A stretch of DNA of 31,733 bases from Pseudomonadota bacterium (GTDB lineage Bacteria > Pseudomonadota > Gammaproteobacteria > Burkholderiales > Burkholderiaceae_B), in NCBI GenBank assembly GCA_023387815.1, contig JAEWHK010000008.1, forward strand, positions 1 to 31,733, given 5' to 3'. Under the pieces are notes generated by a model. It did no database searches, was not told where the DNA came from, and was given only the letters and a program-made list of their open reading frames with translations. The translations under genes and the position numbers were made by a program. Below, in pieces: positions 15,941 to 24,009 of this stretch. The number at the start of each line of letters is the position of its first letter. Position 1 is the stretch's first letter.

Positions 15941-17351
15941 GGCCAGCCAAGGCAAACCCCGTGTGGCTGTGGTCGGAGCCGGGTGGGCCGGACTGACGGC
16001 GGCCTTTACGCTCAAGCGCACCGGCTGTCATGTCGAGGTCTTTGAGCAGTCATCAGTACTTGGCGGTCGTGCCCGAAAGGCCGTCATTCCCAGGCGTGGC
16101 ATCACATTGGATAACGGGCAGCATCTGATGCTGGGCGCCTATCACCACGTCCTGGAACTGATGCAGCAGGTGGGCATGGATCTGTCCGAAACCCTGCTGC
16201 GAATACCGTTGCAACTGCATTCTCTGGATGATCAGATAAGGCTTCAGGTCAATGCTTCACATCCGGCATCACTGCGCCTGCCACTGGCGATGCTGCAAAT
16301 GCAGGGTTTCAGGACACGACACAAGCTGCAGCTAGTACTGGCTTTATTGCGATTGAAATTGGCCGGCTGGAAAGTGGCGCCACAGACAACCGTGTTGCAA
16401 TGGCTGCAACAGCAAAGACAACACGCCCTGCTCGTACAACGTTTCTGGGAACCGTTATGCGTTGCAACGCTGAACACCCCTATCGAAGCGGCATCCATGG
16501 CGCTTTTCTCCCGCGTGTTGAAAGACAGCCTTGCAGCCCGGCCCGAAGATTCTGACCTGATATTTCCGCGAGTGGATCTTAGCGCCTTGTGGCCCGAAGC
16601 CCTGTTATCACAATTGACAATTCACACCAATACGCCGGTACGCGGGATCACGCGCACACAGTTTGGTTATCAGTTGCAGACAGCAAGTGAATCTGGTGCA
16701 GCGGAATACGATGCCGTTATCCTGGCCACTCCGCCATTGGTCTGCCATCGTCTGCTTAAAGGCTTGCAGCATGATTCGCAGCAATCCTCTGTTGCTGTTG
16801 CAACGTCGCAGGAGATCGCAAAAACGCCCCGCCCTTTTGGGCAGATTGCGGAGGAAAATGCTTCCGCCCTTCTGCACGAGCTTGCCGCATTCCAATATCA
16901 TGCCATTGCCACGCTGACCCTATTTCTGGAGACGCCCTTTCCGCTGACGGAATATATGTATCTGCTAAGGGAAGATCGACAGCGCGGGCATGATGGTCAA
17001 TGGCTGTTCAATCGAAGCCGCTTTATGCAGGCGGAACACAGCATTTCAGTTGTGATCAGCCACGCCGATCATCTGGCCGGCAAAGACCGGGACACTATTG
17101 CGCTTGCCATTCTGGCGCAGATTCAGGATCAGCTGCCGGCAGGGGTATCCATGCCTGCAATGCTGAGCTACGAACTGATTCTGGAGAAAAGAGCCACTTT
17201 TGCAGCCACGCCGCAGCTGCAAAGGCCTGGCAACGAGACGCCATGGCCCGGCCTGTACCTGGCTGGTGACTGGACAAATACAGGCTATCCGGGTGTGCTG
17301 GAAGGCGCTGTTATGAGCGGCCTGTCGGCAGCCCGCGCCTTGCACGCCTGA
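15924..17351 (+). CDS. hpnE: Hydroxysqualene dehydroxylase HpnE
   Basis: A 475-residue FAD-dependent amine oxidase-like protein. In the characterised pathway HpnE reductively removes the hydroxyl of hydroxysqualene to give squalene. The dinucleotide-binding motif VAVVGAGWAGLTAAF is near residues 14-28, followed by the FAD-binding GGRAR, and the C-terminal LYLAGDWTNTGYPGVLEGAVMSG holds the second flavin contact. A longer reading begins 13 codons earlier, but the ATG at 15924 leaves a short leader before the Rossmann fold and a small overlap with hpnD. Its 3' end overlaps the convergent chloride transporter gene by 41 bp. Confidence 0.93.
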   Translation: MSSNPEASQGKPRVAVVGAGWAGLTAAFTLKRTGCHVEVFEQSSVLGGRARKAVIPRRGITLDNGQHLMLGAYHHVLELMQQVGMDLSETLLRIPLQLHSLDDQIRLQVNASHPASLRLPLAMLQMQGFRTRHKLQLVLALLRLKLAGWKVAPQTTVLQWLQQQRQHALLVQRFWEPLCVATLNTPIEAASMALFSRVLKDSLAARPEDSDLIFPRVDLSALWPEALLSQLTIHTNTPVRGITRTQFGYQLQTASESGAAEYDAVILATPPLVCHRLLKGLQHDSQQSSVAVATSQEIAKTPRPFGQIAEENASALLHELAAFQYHAIATLTLFLETPFPLTEYMYLLREDRQRGHDGQWLFNRSRFMQAEHSISVVISHADHLAGKDRDTIALAILAQIQDQLPAGVSMPAMLSYELILEKRATFAATPQLQRPGNETPWPGLYLAGDWTNTGYPGVLEGAVMSGLSAARALHA

Positions 17352-19107
17352 GCCGCATGAGCGCAGCCCGGTCATGGGTTTCACTATTGAGTCGCTGCCG
17401 GACACGCATCAGATCCTTCCAGCCGATATATCCCACCAGCGTCTTATCTTCCCGGGAAACAACGGGCAGATGCGCAATATTGGCTGATACCAGCTTATCA
17501 ACCAGACCTGCCAGATATTCGTCCGGGTAGGCCAGTGTGATTTTGCGACCGGCCAGCAATTCGCCCAGGGTCTGGTTGCGATGCCGGCCGGCACGGCGCC
17601 ATGCCAGGACCGAAGGCGGATCCACAATACCCAGCACCCGCCCGTCTTCATCAACAACAGGAAAGCTCGGGTGACGGGTATCGGGCGCGGAGAGAAACCG
17701 CACCGCGCCATGCAGCGTCATGCTGGCCGGAACATGGATCACATCGGATGTCATGACATCGCGCACATGCGTGAGCTCAAACGGATCAACGCGATATTCA
17801 CGCACAATATGATGACCGCGACGCGCGATCTTCTCGGTCAGAATGGATCGCTTCATTAGCAGCACAGTCACGGCATGCGCGCTGACGCAGGCCACGATCA
17901 AAGGGAATATCACATGGACGTTGCCCGTGAGTTCCACTGCAAAGAAGGTCGCGGTCAGCGGTGCCCGCATCGTGCCGCCCATCATGGCCGCCATGCCCAG
18001 CAGTGCCCAGAATCCCGGACTGGCTTCAGGCATGATCCCTGCCAGCGTCGCACCCAGTGCACCACCCATAATCAGCAGGGGCGCCAGCACCCCGCCCGAT
18101 GTGCCCGAACCCAGCGCCACCGACCAGATTGTTGCCTTGACGATCAGCAGCGTAATCGCGGCAACGCCCAGCATGTGTCCACTGAGCATGGCGGCGATAT
18201 TTTCGTAGCCCACCCCCAGCGCGCGCGGATCGATCAGGCCGCCCAGACCCACGACCAGTCCGCCAATCATCGGCCACCACATCCAGTGCACCGGCAGTCG
18301 GTGAAAACCGTCTTCGCAGGCATAAAGTACCTGCGTCAGCAGACCGGAGAGCAGTCCTGCCATGACGCCGATGGCGATCCACCCGGCAAAGCCGGCAAGA
18401 TTCGTTACCATCAGCCCTTCGAAAGGAAACAAAGGACCTGGCAGTCCCAGCAGGGTTCGACCCACCTGGGCAATGGCTGCTGCGACAGCCACCGGAATGA
18501 AACTGCGCGGACTCCATTCGAAAAGCAGCAGTTCAACCGCAAGCATGATCGCGGCAATGGGCGTACCAAACACCGTGGTCATTCCCGCGGCGGCGCCCGC
18601 TACCAGCAGCGTCTTGCGTTCGTTATCCGAAACCGGCAGTGCCTGCGCGATGAGCGAACCAATGGCGCCTCCCGTCATGATGATTGGCCCTTCGGCCCCA
18701 AAGGGTCCGCCGGTTCCAATCGCAATGGCTGAAGACAACGGTTTGAGGACTGCAACTTTTGCATCCAGTCGCGAACGACCCAGCAAAATGGCTTCGATGG
18801 CTTCAGGAATACCGTGGCCGCGGATTTTTTCACTGCCAAAACGGGCAATCAGTCCGATCAGCAGAGAACCGAAGACTGGAATGAGCACAGATTCCCAGCC
18901 CAAAGAGGCATCGGCGAGCGAGCGATCCTCCAGGGTAAATTCGCCGAAATAAGCCAGATTGGTGCAGAGACGAATGAGCTGCAGAAGCAGAATGCCGGCG
19001 AACATGGCTGCGATGCCAATCGGCACGGTAATGCCGACAATGTAGAGAACGCGCTTGTCGGTTGAAAAATCGCCAAGCTGACGATCTCTTGTGTGTTTAA
19101 TGGTCAT
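17311..19107 (-). CDS. CLC-family chloride channel/antiporter with CBS domains
   Basis: A 598-residue CLC protein: a membrane domain to about residue 430, then two CBS domains (about 450-515 and 520-580). Selectivity-filter segments are GHGIPE (97-102, where ClC-ec1 has GSGIP), GTGGPFGAEGP (131-141) and GSGTSGGVLAP (333-343). Glu139 matches the gating glutamate, and Glu197 in LLFEW aligns with the internal proton glutamate Glu203 of E. coli ClcA, so a Cl-/H+ antiporter is more likely than a passive channel. CBS domains often sense adenine nucleotides. The gene converges on and overlaps hpnE by 41 bp, and is divergent from the MarR gene. Confidence 0.93.
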   Translation of the reverse strand: MTIKHTRDRQLGDFSTDKRVLYIVGITVPIGIAAMFAGILLLQLIRLCTNLAYFGEFTLEDRSLADASLGWESVLIPVFGSLLIGLIARFGSEKIRGHGIPEAIEAILLGRSRLDAKVAVLKPLSSAIAIGTGGPFGAEGPIIMTGGAIGSLIAQALPVSDNERKTLLVAGAAAGMTTVFGTPIAAIMLAVELLLFEWSPRSFIPVAVAAAIAQVGRTLLGLPGPLFPFEGLMVTNLAGFAGWIAIGVMAGLLSGLLTQVLYACEDGFHRLPVHWMWWPMIGGLVVGLGGLIDPRALGVGYENIAAMLSGHMLGVAAITLLIVKATIWSVALGSGTSGGVLAPLLIMGGALGATLAGIMPEASPGFWALLGMAAMMGGTMRAPLTATFFAVELTGNVHVIFPLIVACVSAHAVTVLLMKRSILTEKIARRGHHIVREYRVDPFELTHVRDVMTSDVIHVPASMTLHGAVRFLSAPDTRHPSFPVVDEDGRVLGIVDPPSVLAWRRAGRHRNQTLGELLAGRKITLAYPDEYLAGLVDKLVSANIAHLPVVSREDKTLVGYIGWKDLMRVRQRLNSETHDRAALMRLRRARRGLPTGRS

Positions 19108-19204
19108 GAAAAGAGGGTCGCTACGCCTCTACGCACCAGGGCGCAGGGCGAGTGATACAGGAATTAACAGGATCTGGTGGGGGCCAAATGATGGACAAAT
19201 GAAG

Positions 19205-19225
19205 TTCGATTGGAGGGCAATCGAA
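19205..19225. promoter_or_regulatory. Dyad A, putative operator between clc and marR
   Basis: A perfect inverted repeat with 8-bp arms, TTCGATTG (19205-19212) and CAATCGAA (19218-19225), and a 5-bp centre. It lies in the 249-bp gap between the divergent CLC and MarR genes. Size and symmetry suit a dimeric winged-helix regulator. Confidence 0.6.
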
Positions 19226-19237
19226 ACTCGCGGCAAA

Positions 19238-19258
19238 TTATATCGTAATACGATATAA
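19238..19258. promoter_or_regulatory. Dyad B, putative operator between clc and marR
   Basis: A perfect 10-1-10 palindrome: TTATATCGTA (19238-19247), a central A, and TACGATATAA (19249-19258). Its centre is 33 bp, about three helical turns, from that of dyad A, so two dimers could bind the same DNA face. It is the best candidate site for autoregulation by the MarR protein; the binding itself is inferred. Confidence 0.65.
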
Positions 19259-19356
19259 ATAATCAAATGCATATCTGCTAAACTCGCATAAAGGAATAGC
19301 ATCCACAGAATCAAGCATTCACAGAAACAGCCCTATTGGAATAACCACGAAACACC

Positions 19357-19809
19357 ATGCCCCACTCTACCAGCCTGGATCAGGACGATTACACTGCATT
19401 GGCGGAATTTCGCTATCTGTTGCGCTGCTTTCTCGAATTCAGCGAAGAACGCGCCAAGTCTGTCGGGATGACACCCCGACAGCATCAGGCACTGCTTGTG
19501 ATCAAGGGTTACGGCAAAGGGAAACCGATATCGGTTGGAACGCTGGCAGAAAGACTCAGAATCAGGCCGCATAGTGCGGCGGAACTGGCCAACCGGCTTG
19601 CTGAAAGTGGATTGATTGAACGAATGACAGATCCGGAGGATCAGCGCAAAGTGCTGTTACAGCTGACTTCCCTGGCCCAGAAACAGCTCGCAGCGCTGTC
19701 TGTCGCGCATAAGGATGAACTCTCGCGGATCGAGCCCATGCTCAGGCGGGTTCTGGGCGGAAAGCAGGCATCGCTTATGACGTCTTCTCCTGAGGACGTA
19801 TCACGGTAG
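19357..19809 (+). CDS. MarR-family transcriptional regulator
   Basis: A 150-residue protein with the MarR winged helix-turn-helix layout: an N-terminal dimerisation helix (EFRYLLRCFLEFSEERAKSVG), the TPRQHQALLVIKG helix, a recognition region at VGTLAERLRIRPHSAAELANRLAESGLIER near residues 52-81, and a wing at MTDPEDQRKVLLQLT. MarR proteins bind palindromes as dimers and release them on ligand binding or oxidation. No cysteine is present, so a thiol-oxidation switch is unlikely. Strong dyads lie upstream of its own gene and upstream of nnrS, with which its 3' end overlaps by 35 bp. The ligand is unknown. Confidence 0.9.
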   Translation: MPHSTSLDQDDYTALAEFRYLLRCFLEFSEERAKSVGMTPRQHQALLVIKGYGKGKPISVGTLAERLRIRPHSAAELANRLAESGLIERMTDPEDQRKVLLQLTSLAQKQLAALSVAHKDELSRIEPMLRRVLGGKQASLMTSSPEDVSR

Positions 19810-21004
19810 GCATTGTTGCAGGATTCGGTTGCGGACGCGGTGCCACCAGTAAAGGCACAAAACGGAAAAGATAAAGCGCAAACGCAAGAACCCAGGCGGT
19901 CGCGGCGAGGTGCAGCAAAGGCGTCGTGAAGCCGGGCACAACCAACGCCAGCAGGCGCGCAATGGTGGCAACCAGAACCAGAAGATAACAGCAAACCATG
20001 CTGCGATCTGCTTTCAGGGGTCTGCCCGTATGACCCAGCGCAGTACGCGTGATCATGCCTATAATCATGATGGAAAAGCCGCCCATGGCGATCACATGAA
20101 CATACGTAGCATCACGCAACATCCAGCCTGGGCGCCAGCCGGCAAACCACCCTGCCGCCAGCAACAAGCCAAAGCCCATGAAAAACCAGGCAAGATACAG
20201 CACCCATAAGAGCGGCACATGAATGACTCGCTGCGGTTTCCACTGCACCAGCTGGAAAAGCCCGATAGCCCCCGCCACTGCCGCACAGGCAGCCAGCACG
20301 AGATTCCATCCCAGGAGTACGGCCACAATGGCGATGGCACAGGCAATCAGCTGCACCCGGCCCGAACGCTCATGCATGGGAATCTGCAGTCCGGCAACGG
20401 CACGGCTTGCAAAGAATGGAATGACCCGACGTGCAATTAGTAAAGTGATGAAAACCATGCACAGGATGCCGGTACGCAGCCAGTCGATCAGCATCAGGGT
20501 ACTGCCGTGCGCAACCGCCCACAAATACAGACCGTTACTGATGCCAAGCAGCAGTATGGCCAGAGGCAGGACATAGTTGCGTTTGCTTCGGGCCTTGTAA
20601 ATGACGCGCCACAGCGCTCCCGCCGCAATCAGAAAGAAGAGTGATTCGCCAGTAAAGCCGATCCAGAAAGGCACACTTCCTGGAACCAGATAGGCGATAC
20701 GCGCAATCAGCCAGCCCAGGGCAAGACAGCCAAGCGCGGCACCTCTGATGGGATTGTGTCCGGTCCATGTTGCACTGGCTGTCGTTAGAAAGCCAACAGC
20801 GATTGTACCGACGAAGCCCCAGAGCATTTCATGGGCATGCCACCAGACCCCGCCGAGCACGCCCTGCAGAAGATTAGGCGCAAAAATCCAGATACCCACC
20901 GATATCGCAGCCCACAGGGCGCCTGCGGTATAAAGCGGGCGAAAGCCCAGAGACAGAAACGCAGCAATTGAGAAACGTACGGGAGCAATCGGTAAAGTAG
21001 CCAT
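19775..21004 (-). CDS. nnrS: NnrS family heme-copper membrane protein
   Basis: A 409-residue integral membrane protein with about 12 hydrophobic helices and the NnrS hallmarks: FLSLGFRPLYTAGALWA at the N-terminus, WWHAHEMLWGFVG near residues 55-67, and HVIAMGGFSIMIIGMITRTALGHTGRPL in the second half. NnrS proteins contain heme and copper and protect against nitric oxide, partly by limiting iron-NO complexes. The ATG at 21004 is chosen over an in-frame TTG eight codons earlier, though its ribosome binding site is weak. No denitrification gene is nearby. A palindrome covering a possible -10 box lies 33-52 nt upstream. Confidence 0.92.
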   Translation of the reverse strand: MATLPIAPVRFSIAAFLSLGFRPLYTAGALWAAISVGIWIFAPNLLQGVLGGVWWHAHEMLWGFVGTIAVGFLTTASATWTGHNPIRGAALGCLALGWLIARIAYLVPGSVPFWIGFTGESLFFLIAAGALWRVIYKARSKRNYVLPLAILLLGISNGLYLWAVAHGSTLMLIDWLRTGILCMVFITLLIARRVIPFFASRAVAGLQIPMHERSGRVQLIACAIAIVAVLLGWNLVLAACAAVAGAIGLFQLVQWKPQRVIHVPLLWVLYLAWFFMGFGLLLAAGWFAGWRPGWMLRDATYVHVIAMGGFSIMIIGMITRTALGHTGRPLKADRSMVCCYLLVLVATIARLLALVVPGFTTPLLHLAATAWVLAFALYLFRFVPLLVAPRPQPNPATMPTVIRPQEKTS

Positions 21005-21036
21005 AATAATGCACAGCGACAGGCGCAAAACGATAA

Positions 21037-21056
21037 CGATACAAGTTATTGTATCG
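21037..21056. promoter_or_regulatory. Dyad C, putative operator at the nnrS promoter
   Basis: A perfect inverted repeat with 8-bp arms, CGATACAA (21037-21044) and TTGTATCG (21049-21056), and a 4-bp centre. On the minus strand it contains TACAAT (21053-21048), a plausible -10 for nnrS, so a bound protein would block transcription. One arm differs from CGATATAA of dyad B at one base of eight. Confidence 0.6.
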
Positions 21057-21125
21057 GACGCGACGTTTCAGGATAAAGATACCCCTACTAGCGCATTTAC
21101 CATAGGTCAACTAGCATAAAAGAAA

Positions 21126-21150
21126 ATGCGCGCATCGTAGATGCGCGCAT
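21126..21150 (-). terminator. Rho-independent terminator of the aminotransferase-hom-thrC operon
   Basis: A perfect 11-bp stem, ATGCGCGCATC (21126-21136) and GATGCGCGCAT (21140-21150), with a three-base loop. Read on the minus strand it is followed by TTTTCTTTTA. It lies about 50 nt beyond the thrC stop. Confidence 0.85.
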
Positions 21151-21198
21151 GATGCCTGCATAGGTATTTACAGCGGCTCAGCCGCGTGACGCGAGAAC

Positions 21199-22632
21199 TC
21201 AGACGAGTGCGCGCGCCTTGATGTAATCGCGAATGGCTTCCGGATCATTGTCCATAATCACCACTTTCTGCGGCAAATCACCCAGTGACTTCAGATGCTC
21301 CGGGATAGGGGCGGCTTTGCCCGTTGCTTCCTGAATGGTCTCGCCAAATTTGGCGGGCAAGGCGGTTTCCAGCACCAGCATGGGAATGCCCTCTTCCACG
21401 AATTCCCTCGCCACTTTTACGCCATCGGCGGTGTGCGGATCAATCAGAATGCCTGACTCCTGTTCAATCTGACGGATCGTATCCAGACGATCCTGATGCG
21501 TGCTGCTGCCGCCCACAAAGCCGAACTCTTCGGTAAAGCGGGATAACTCAGATGACAGATCGAATGCGCCATCCTGATCCAGCTTTTTCCAGGTGGCAGC
21601 CAGCCGCTTGGCATCCCGTCCAAGCAGATCGAAGACGAAACGCTCAAAATTGGAGGCCTTGGAAATATCCATGGAGGGGCTGGAAGTGGCCAGGGTCTCG
21701 GCGCTGGCCCGCGGCCGGTAAACACCTGTACGGAAAAACTCTTCCAGTACGTTATTCTCATTGGTTGCCAGGACCAGACGATGGATGGGAAGCCCCATGC
21801 TGCGTGCAAAGTGACCGGACAGAATATTGCCGAAGTTGCCCGAAGGAACGGTAAAGGAGACCTTGTAACCGGACACATCCGTACCGGCGCTCGCAGCCTG
21901 GTCGGTGCTGCGAAGCCAGGCCCAGAAGTAGTAAACGATCTGCGCACAAATGCGTGCCCAGTTGATGGAGTTGACGGCACCCAGATGATAGGTGGTTTTG
22001 AAGGACACATCTGCGGCCAGCGCCTTGACGATATCCTGGCAATCATCGAATACGCCTTTGACCGAAATATTATGGATGTTGTCATCCATCAGCGAATACA
22101 TTTGCGCACGCTGGAAGCTGCTCATGCGACCGTGAGGCGAGAGCATGAATACGGACACACCTAGCTTGCCCCGCATGGCATATTCTGCGGCAGAACCGGT
22201 ATCTCCCGATGTCGCGCCCAGAATATTCAGCTTGCGCCCTTCGCGGGCCAGAACATATTCAAATACCTGCCCCAGAAACTGCATGGCCAGATCCTTGAAC
22301 GCCAGCGTGGGGCCTTCGGAGAGCCCAACCAGTGTCATCGATGCATTCAGCGGTTTCAACGGAACGATGTCGCTGCCCGAGAAAACGGATTCGTTATAGG
22401 CAGCCTTGCAGATACGCTCCAGATCGGTCCGTGGAATATCATCGATATAGAGCCCCAGGATTTCCGTTGCCAGTTCTGCGTAGGATAGCGTGCGCCATTG
22501 CTCAAGCTGGCTGGCAGAAATCGCGGGAATGCTTTCAGGGACAGCCAGTCCGCCGTCGCGCGCCAGCCCTTCCAGAAGAATCTCGGAAAAGGATACCGGG
22601 CTCATGCCGCCCCGGGTCGAAATATATTTCAT
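21199..22632 (-). CDS. thrC: Threonine synthase
   Basis: A 477-residue PLP enzyme that turns O-phosphohomoserine into threonine and phosphate. The PLP lysine is Lys113 in TLAFKDLAMQFLG, and GATSGDTGSAAEYA and VPSGNFGNILSGHFA bind the cofactor phosphate and substrate as in the long (type II, E. coli-like) threonine synthases. The N-terminal MKYISTRGG is typical. It is the last gene of the aminotransferase-hom-thrC operon, 72 nt after hom, and is followed by a strong terminator. A homoserine kinase, needed to make its substrate, is not in the window. Confidence 0.97.
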   Translation of the reverse strand: MKYISTRGGMSPVSFSEILLEGLARDGGLAVPESIPAISASQLEQWRTLSYAELATEILGLYIDDIPRTDLERICKAAYNESVFSGSDIVPLKPLNASMTLVGLSEGPTLAFKDLAMQFLGQVFEYVLAREGRKLNILGATSGDTGSAAEYAMRGKLGVSVFMLSPHGRMSSFQRAQMYSLMDDNIHNISVKGVFDDCQDIVKALAADVSFKTTYHLGAVNSINWARICAQIVYYFWAWLRSTDQAASAGTDVSGYKVSFTVPSGNFGNILSGHFARSMGLPIHRLVLATNENNVLEEFFRTGVYRPRASAETLATSSPSMDISKASNFERFVFDLLGRDAKRLAATWKKLDQDGAFDLSSELSRFTEEFGFVGGSSTHQDRLDTIRQIEQESGILIDPHTADGVKVAREFVEEGIPMLVLETALPAKFGETIQEATGKAAPIPEHLKSLGDLPQKVVIMDNDPEAIRDYIKARALV

Positions 22633-22704
22633 TGCTACTCCATGGCCCCGGCAGTGCCGGAGAAAAGACAGCGCCCGACCTGCATGACGGGGCTATCGGG
22701 TCGG

Positions 22705-24009
22705 TCAGTTCAAATGTTCAAGGCGAATGCGGGTAATACGGGAGTGCACGAATGGCATGGCTTCAATGGTCTTGATGGCCGTATTCACATCCCCTTCCCT
22801 GGCTTCATGCGTAAGGAAAATGATAGTGGCCTGGTTTTCGCCGTCCTGTTCCTGCATCATGGAATTGATGGAAATCCGGTGATCTGCCAGGATTCGCGTC
22901 AGGTCAGCAAGAACGCCGGAACGATCTTCGACTGTGAGGCGCAGATAGTACGATGTACGGATGTCTTCCATGTTCAGGATGGGTGTATCGGCCAGTGCAC
23001 TTGGCTGGAATGCCAGATGTGGCACACGATTGCCCGGATCTGAGGTGTGCAGTCGTGTGACATCGACCAGATCGGCCACCACCGCAGACGCTGTGGCTTC
23101 GGAACCCGCTCCCGGACCATAGTAAAGCGTGTCGCCAACGGCATCGCCGTTGACAACGACTGCATTCATTGCGCCTTCCACATTGGCAATGAGTCTTTCG
23201 GCGGGCACCAGTGCAGGATGAACCCGCAGTTCAATCCCCTGGTCACGACGACGCGTAATGCCCAGCAGCTTGATGCGATATCCCAGGCGCTCTGCATATA
23301 CCAGATCCTGCTGATCCAGTTCGGTAATGCCTTCCACATGCGCCTTGGTAAACTGAATAGGGATACCAAAGGCCAGAGATGCCATCAGGGTAAGTTTGTG
23401 AGCCGCATCGACACCTTTCACATCCCCGGCCGGGTCGGCCTCGGCGTAACCCAGCTGCTGCGCCTGGGAAAGCACCTCTTCATAGGGCAACCCATGCGTG
23501 CGCATTTCAGACAGAATGAAGTTGGTCGTGCCGTTGATGATACCCGCAAGCCACTGAATACGATTGGCTGTCAGTCCTTCGCGTATGGCCTTGATAATGG
23601 GAATGCCGCCGGCAACAGCCGCTTCAAACGCCACCATCACACCCTTTTTACTGGCCAGGGCAAAAATTTCATTGCCATGCAGGGCCAGCAGTGCCTTGTT
23701 GGCGGTCACTACGTGCTTGCCATTTTCTATGGCCTGCAACACCAGATCACGCGCCAGCGTAGTACCACCGATGAGCTCAACCACAATGTCGATATCAGGA
23801 TCGCTGACCAGCGCAGTCATATCATTGCTGACGGGAACACGATCACCAAACACGGCGACGGCCTTGGCAGGCGTGCGCGTTGCCACCCGAGACACCACAA
23901 TCTGTCGCCCGGCGCGGCGGGAAATCTCTTCTGCGTTGCGTGTGAGTACCGCGTAGGTACCGCTACCGACGACGCCAAAACCTAATAAACCTACCTTCAT
24001 TGGATTCAT
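22705..24009 (-). CDS. hom: Homoserine dehydrogenase
   Basis: A 434-residue monofunctional homoserine dehydrogenase that reduces aspartate semialdehyde to homoserine, the branch point toward threonine and methionine. It has the NAD(P)-binding motif GLLGFGVVGSGTY near residues 8-20, the catalytic region GIINGTTNFILSEM, and a C-terminal ACT domain (about 350-430, YYLRLTVEDRSGVLADLTRIL) that in relatives gives feedback inhibition by threonine. No aspartokinase is fused. Its ATG overlaps the stop of the aminotransferase by 4 nt and thrC follows. Confidence 0.97.
   Translation of the reverse strand: MNPMKVGLLGFGVVGSGTYAVLTRNAEEISRRAGRQIVVSRVATRTPAKAVAVFGDRVPVSNDMTALVSDPDIDIVVELIGGTTLARDLVLQAIENGKHVVTANKALLALHGNEIFALASKKGVMVAFEAAVAGGIPIIKAIREGLTANRIQWLAGIINGTTNFILSEMRTHGLPYEEVLSQAQQLGYAEADPAGDVKGVDAAHKLTLMASLAFGIPIQFTKAHVEGITELDQQDLVYAERLGYRIKLLGITRRRDQGIELRVHPALVPAERLIANVEGAMNAVVVNGDAVGDTLYYGPGAGSEATASAVVADLVDVTRLHTSDPGNRVPHLAFQPSALADTPILNMEDIRTSYYLRLTVEDRSGVLADLTRILADHRISINSMMQEQDGENQATIIFLTHEAREGDVNTAIKTIEAMPFVHSRITRIRLEHLN

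Noticed and set aside
14921..16021. A 366-codon minus-strand open frame across the hpnC/hpnD/hpnE junctions
   Set aside because: It lies opposite three well-supported genes and has no family resemblance; an antisense shadow.
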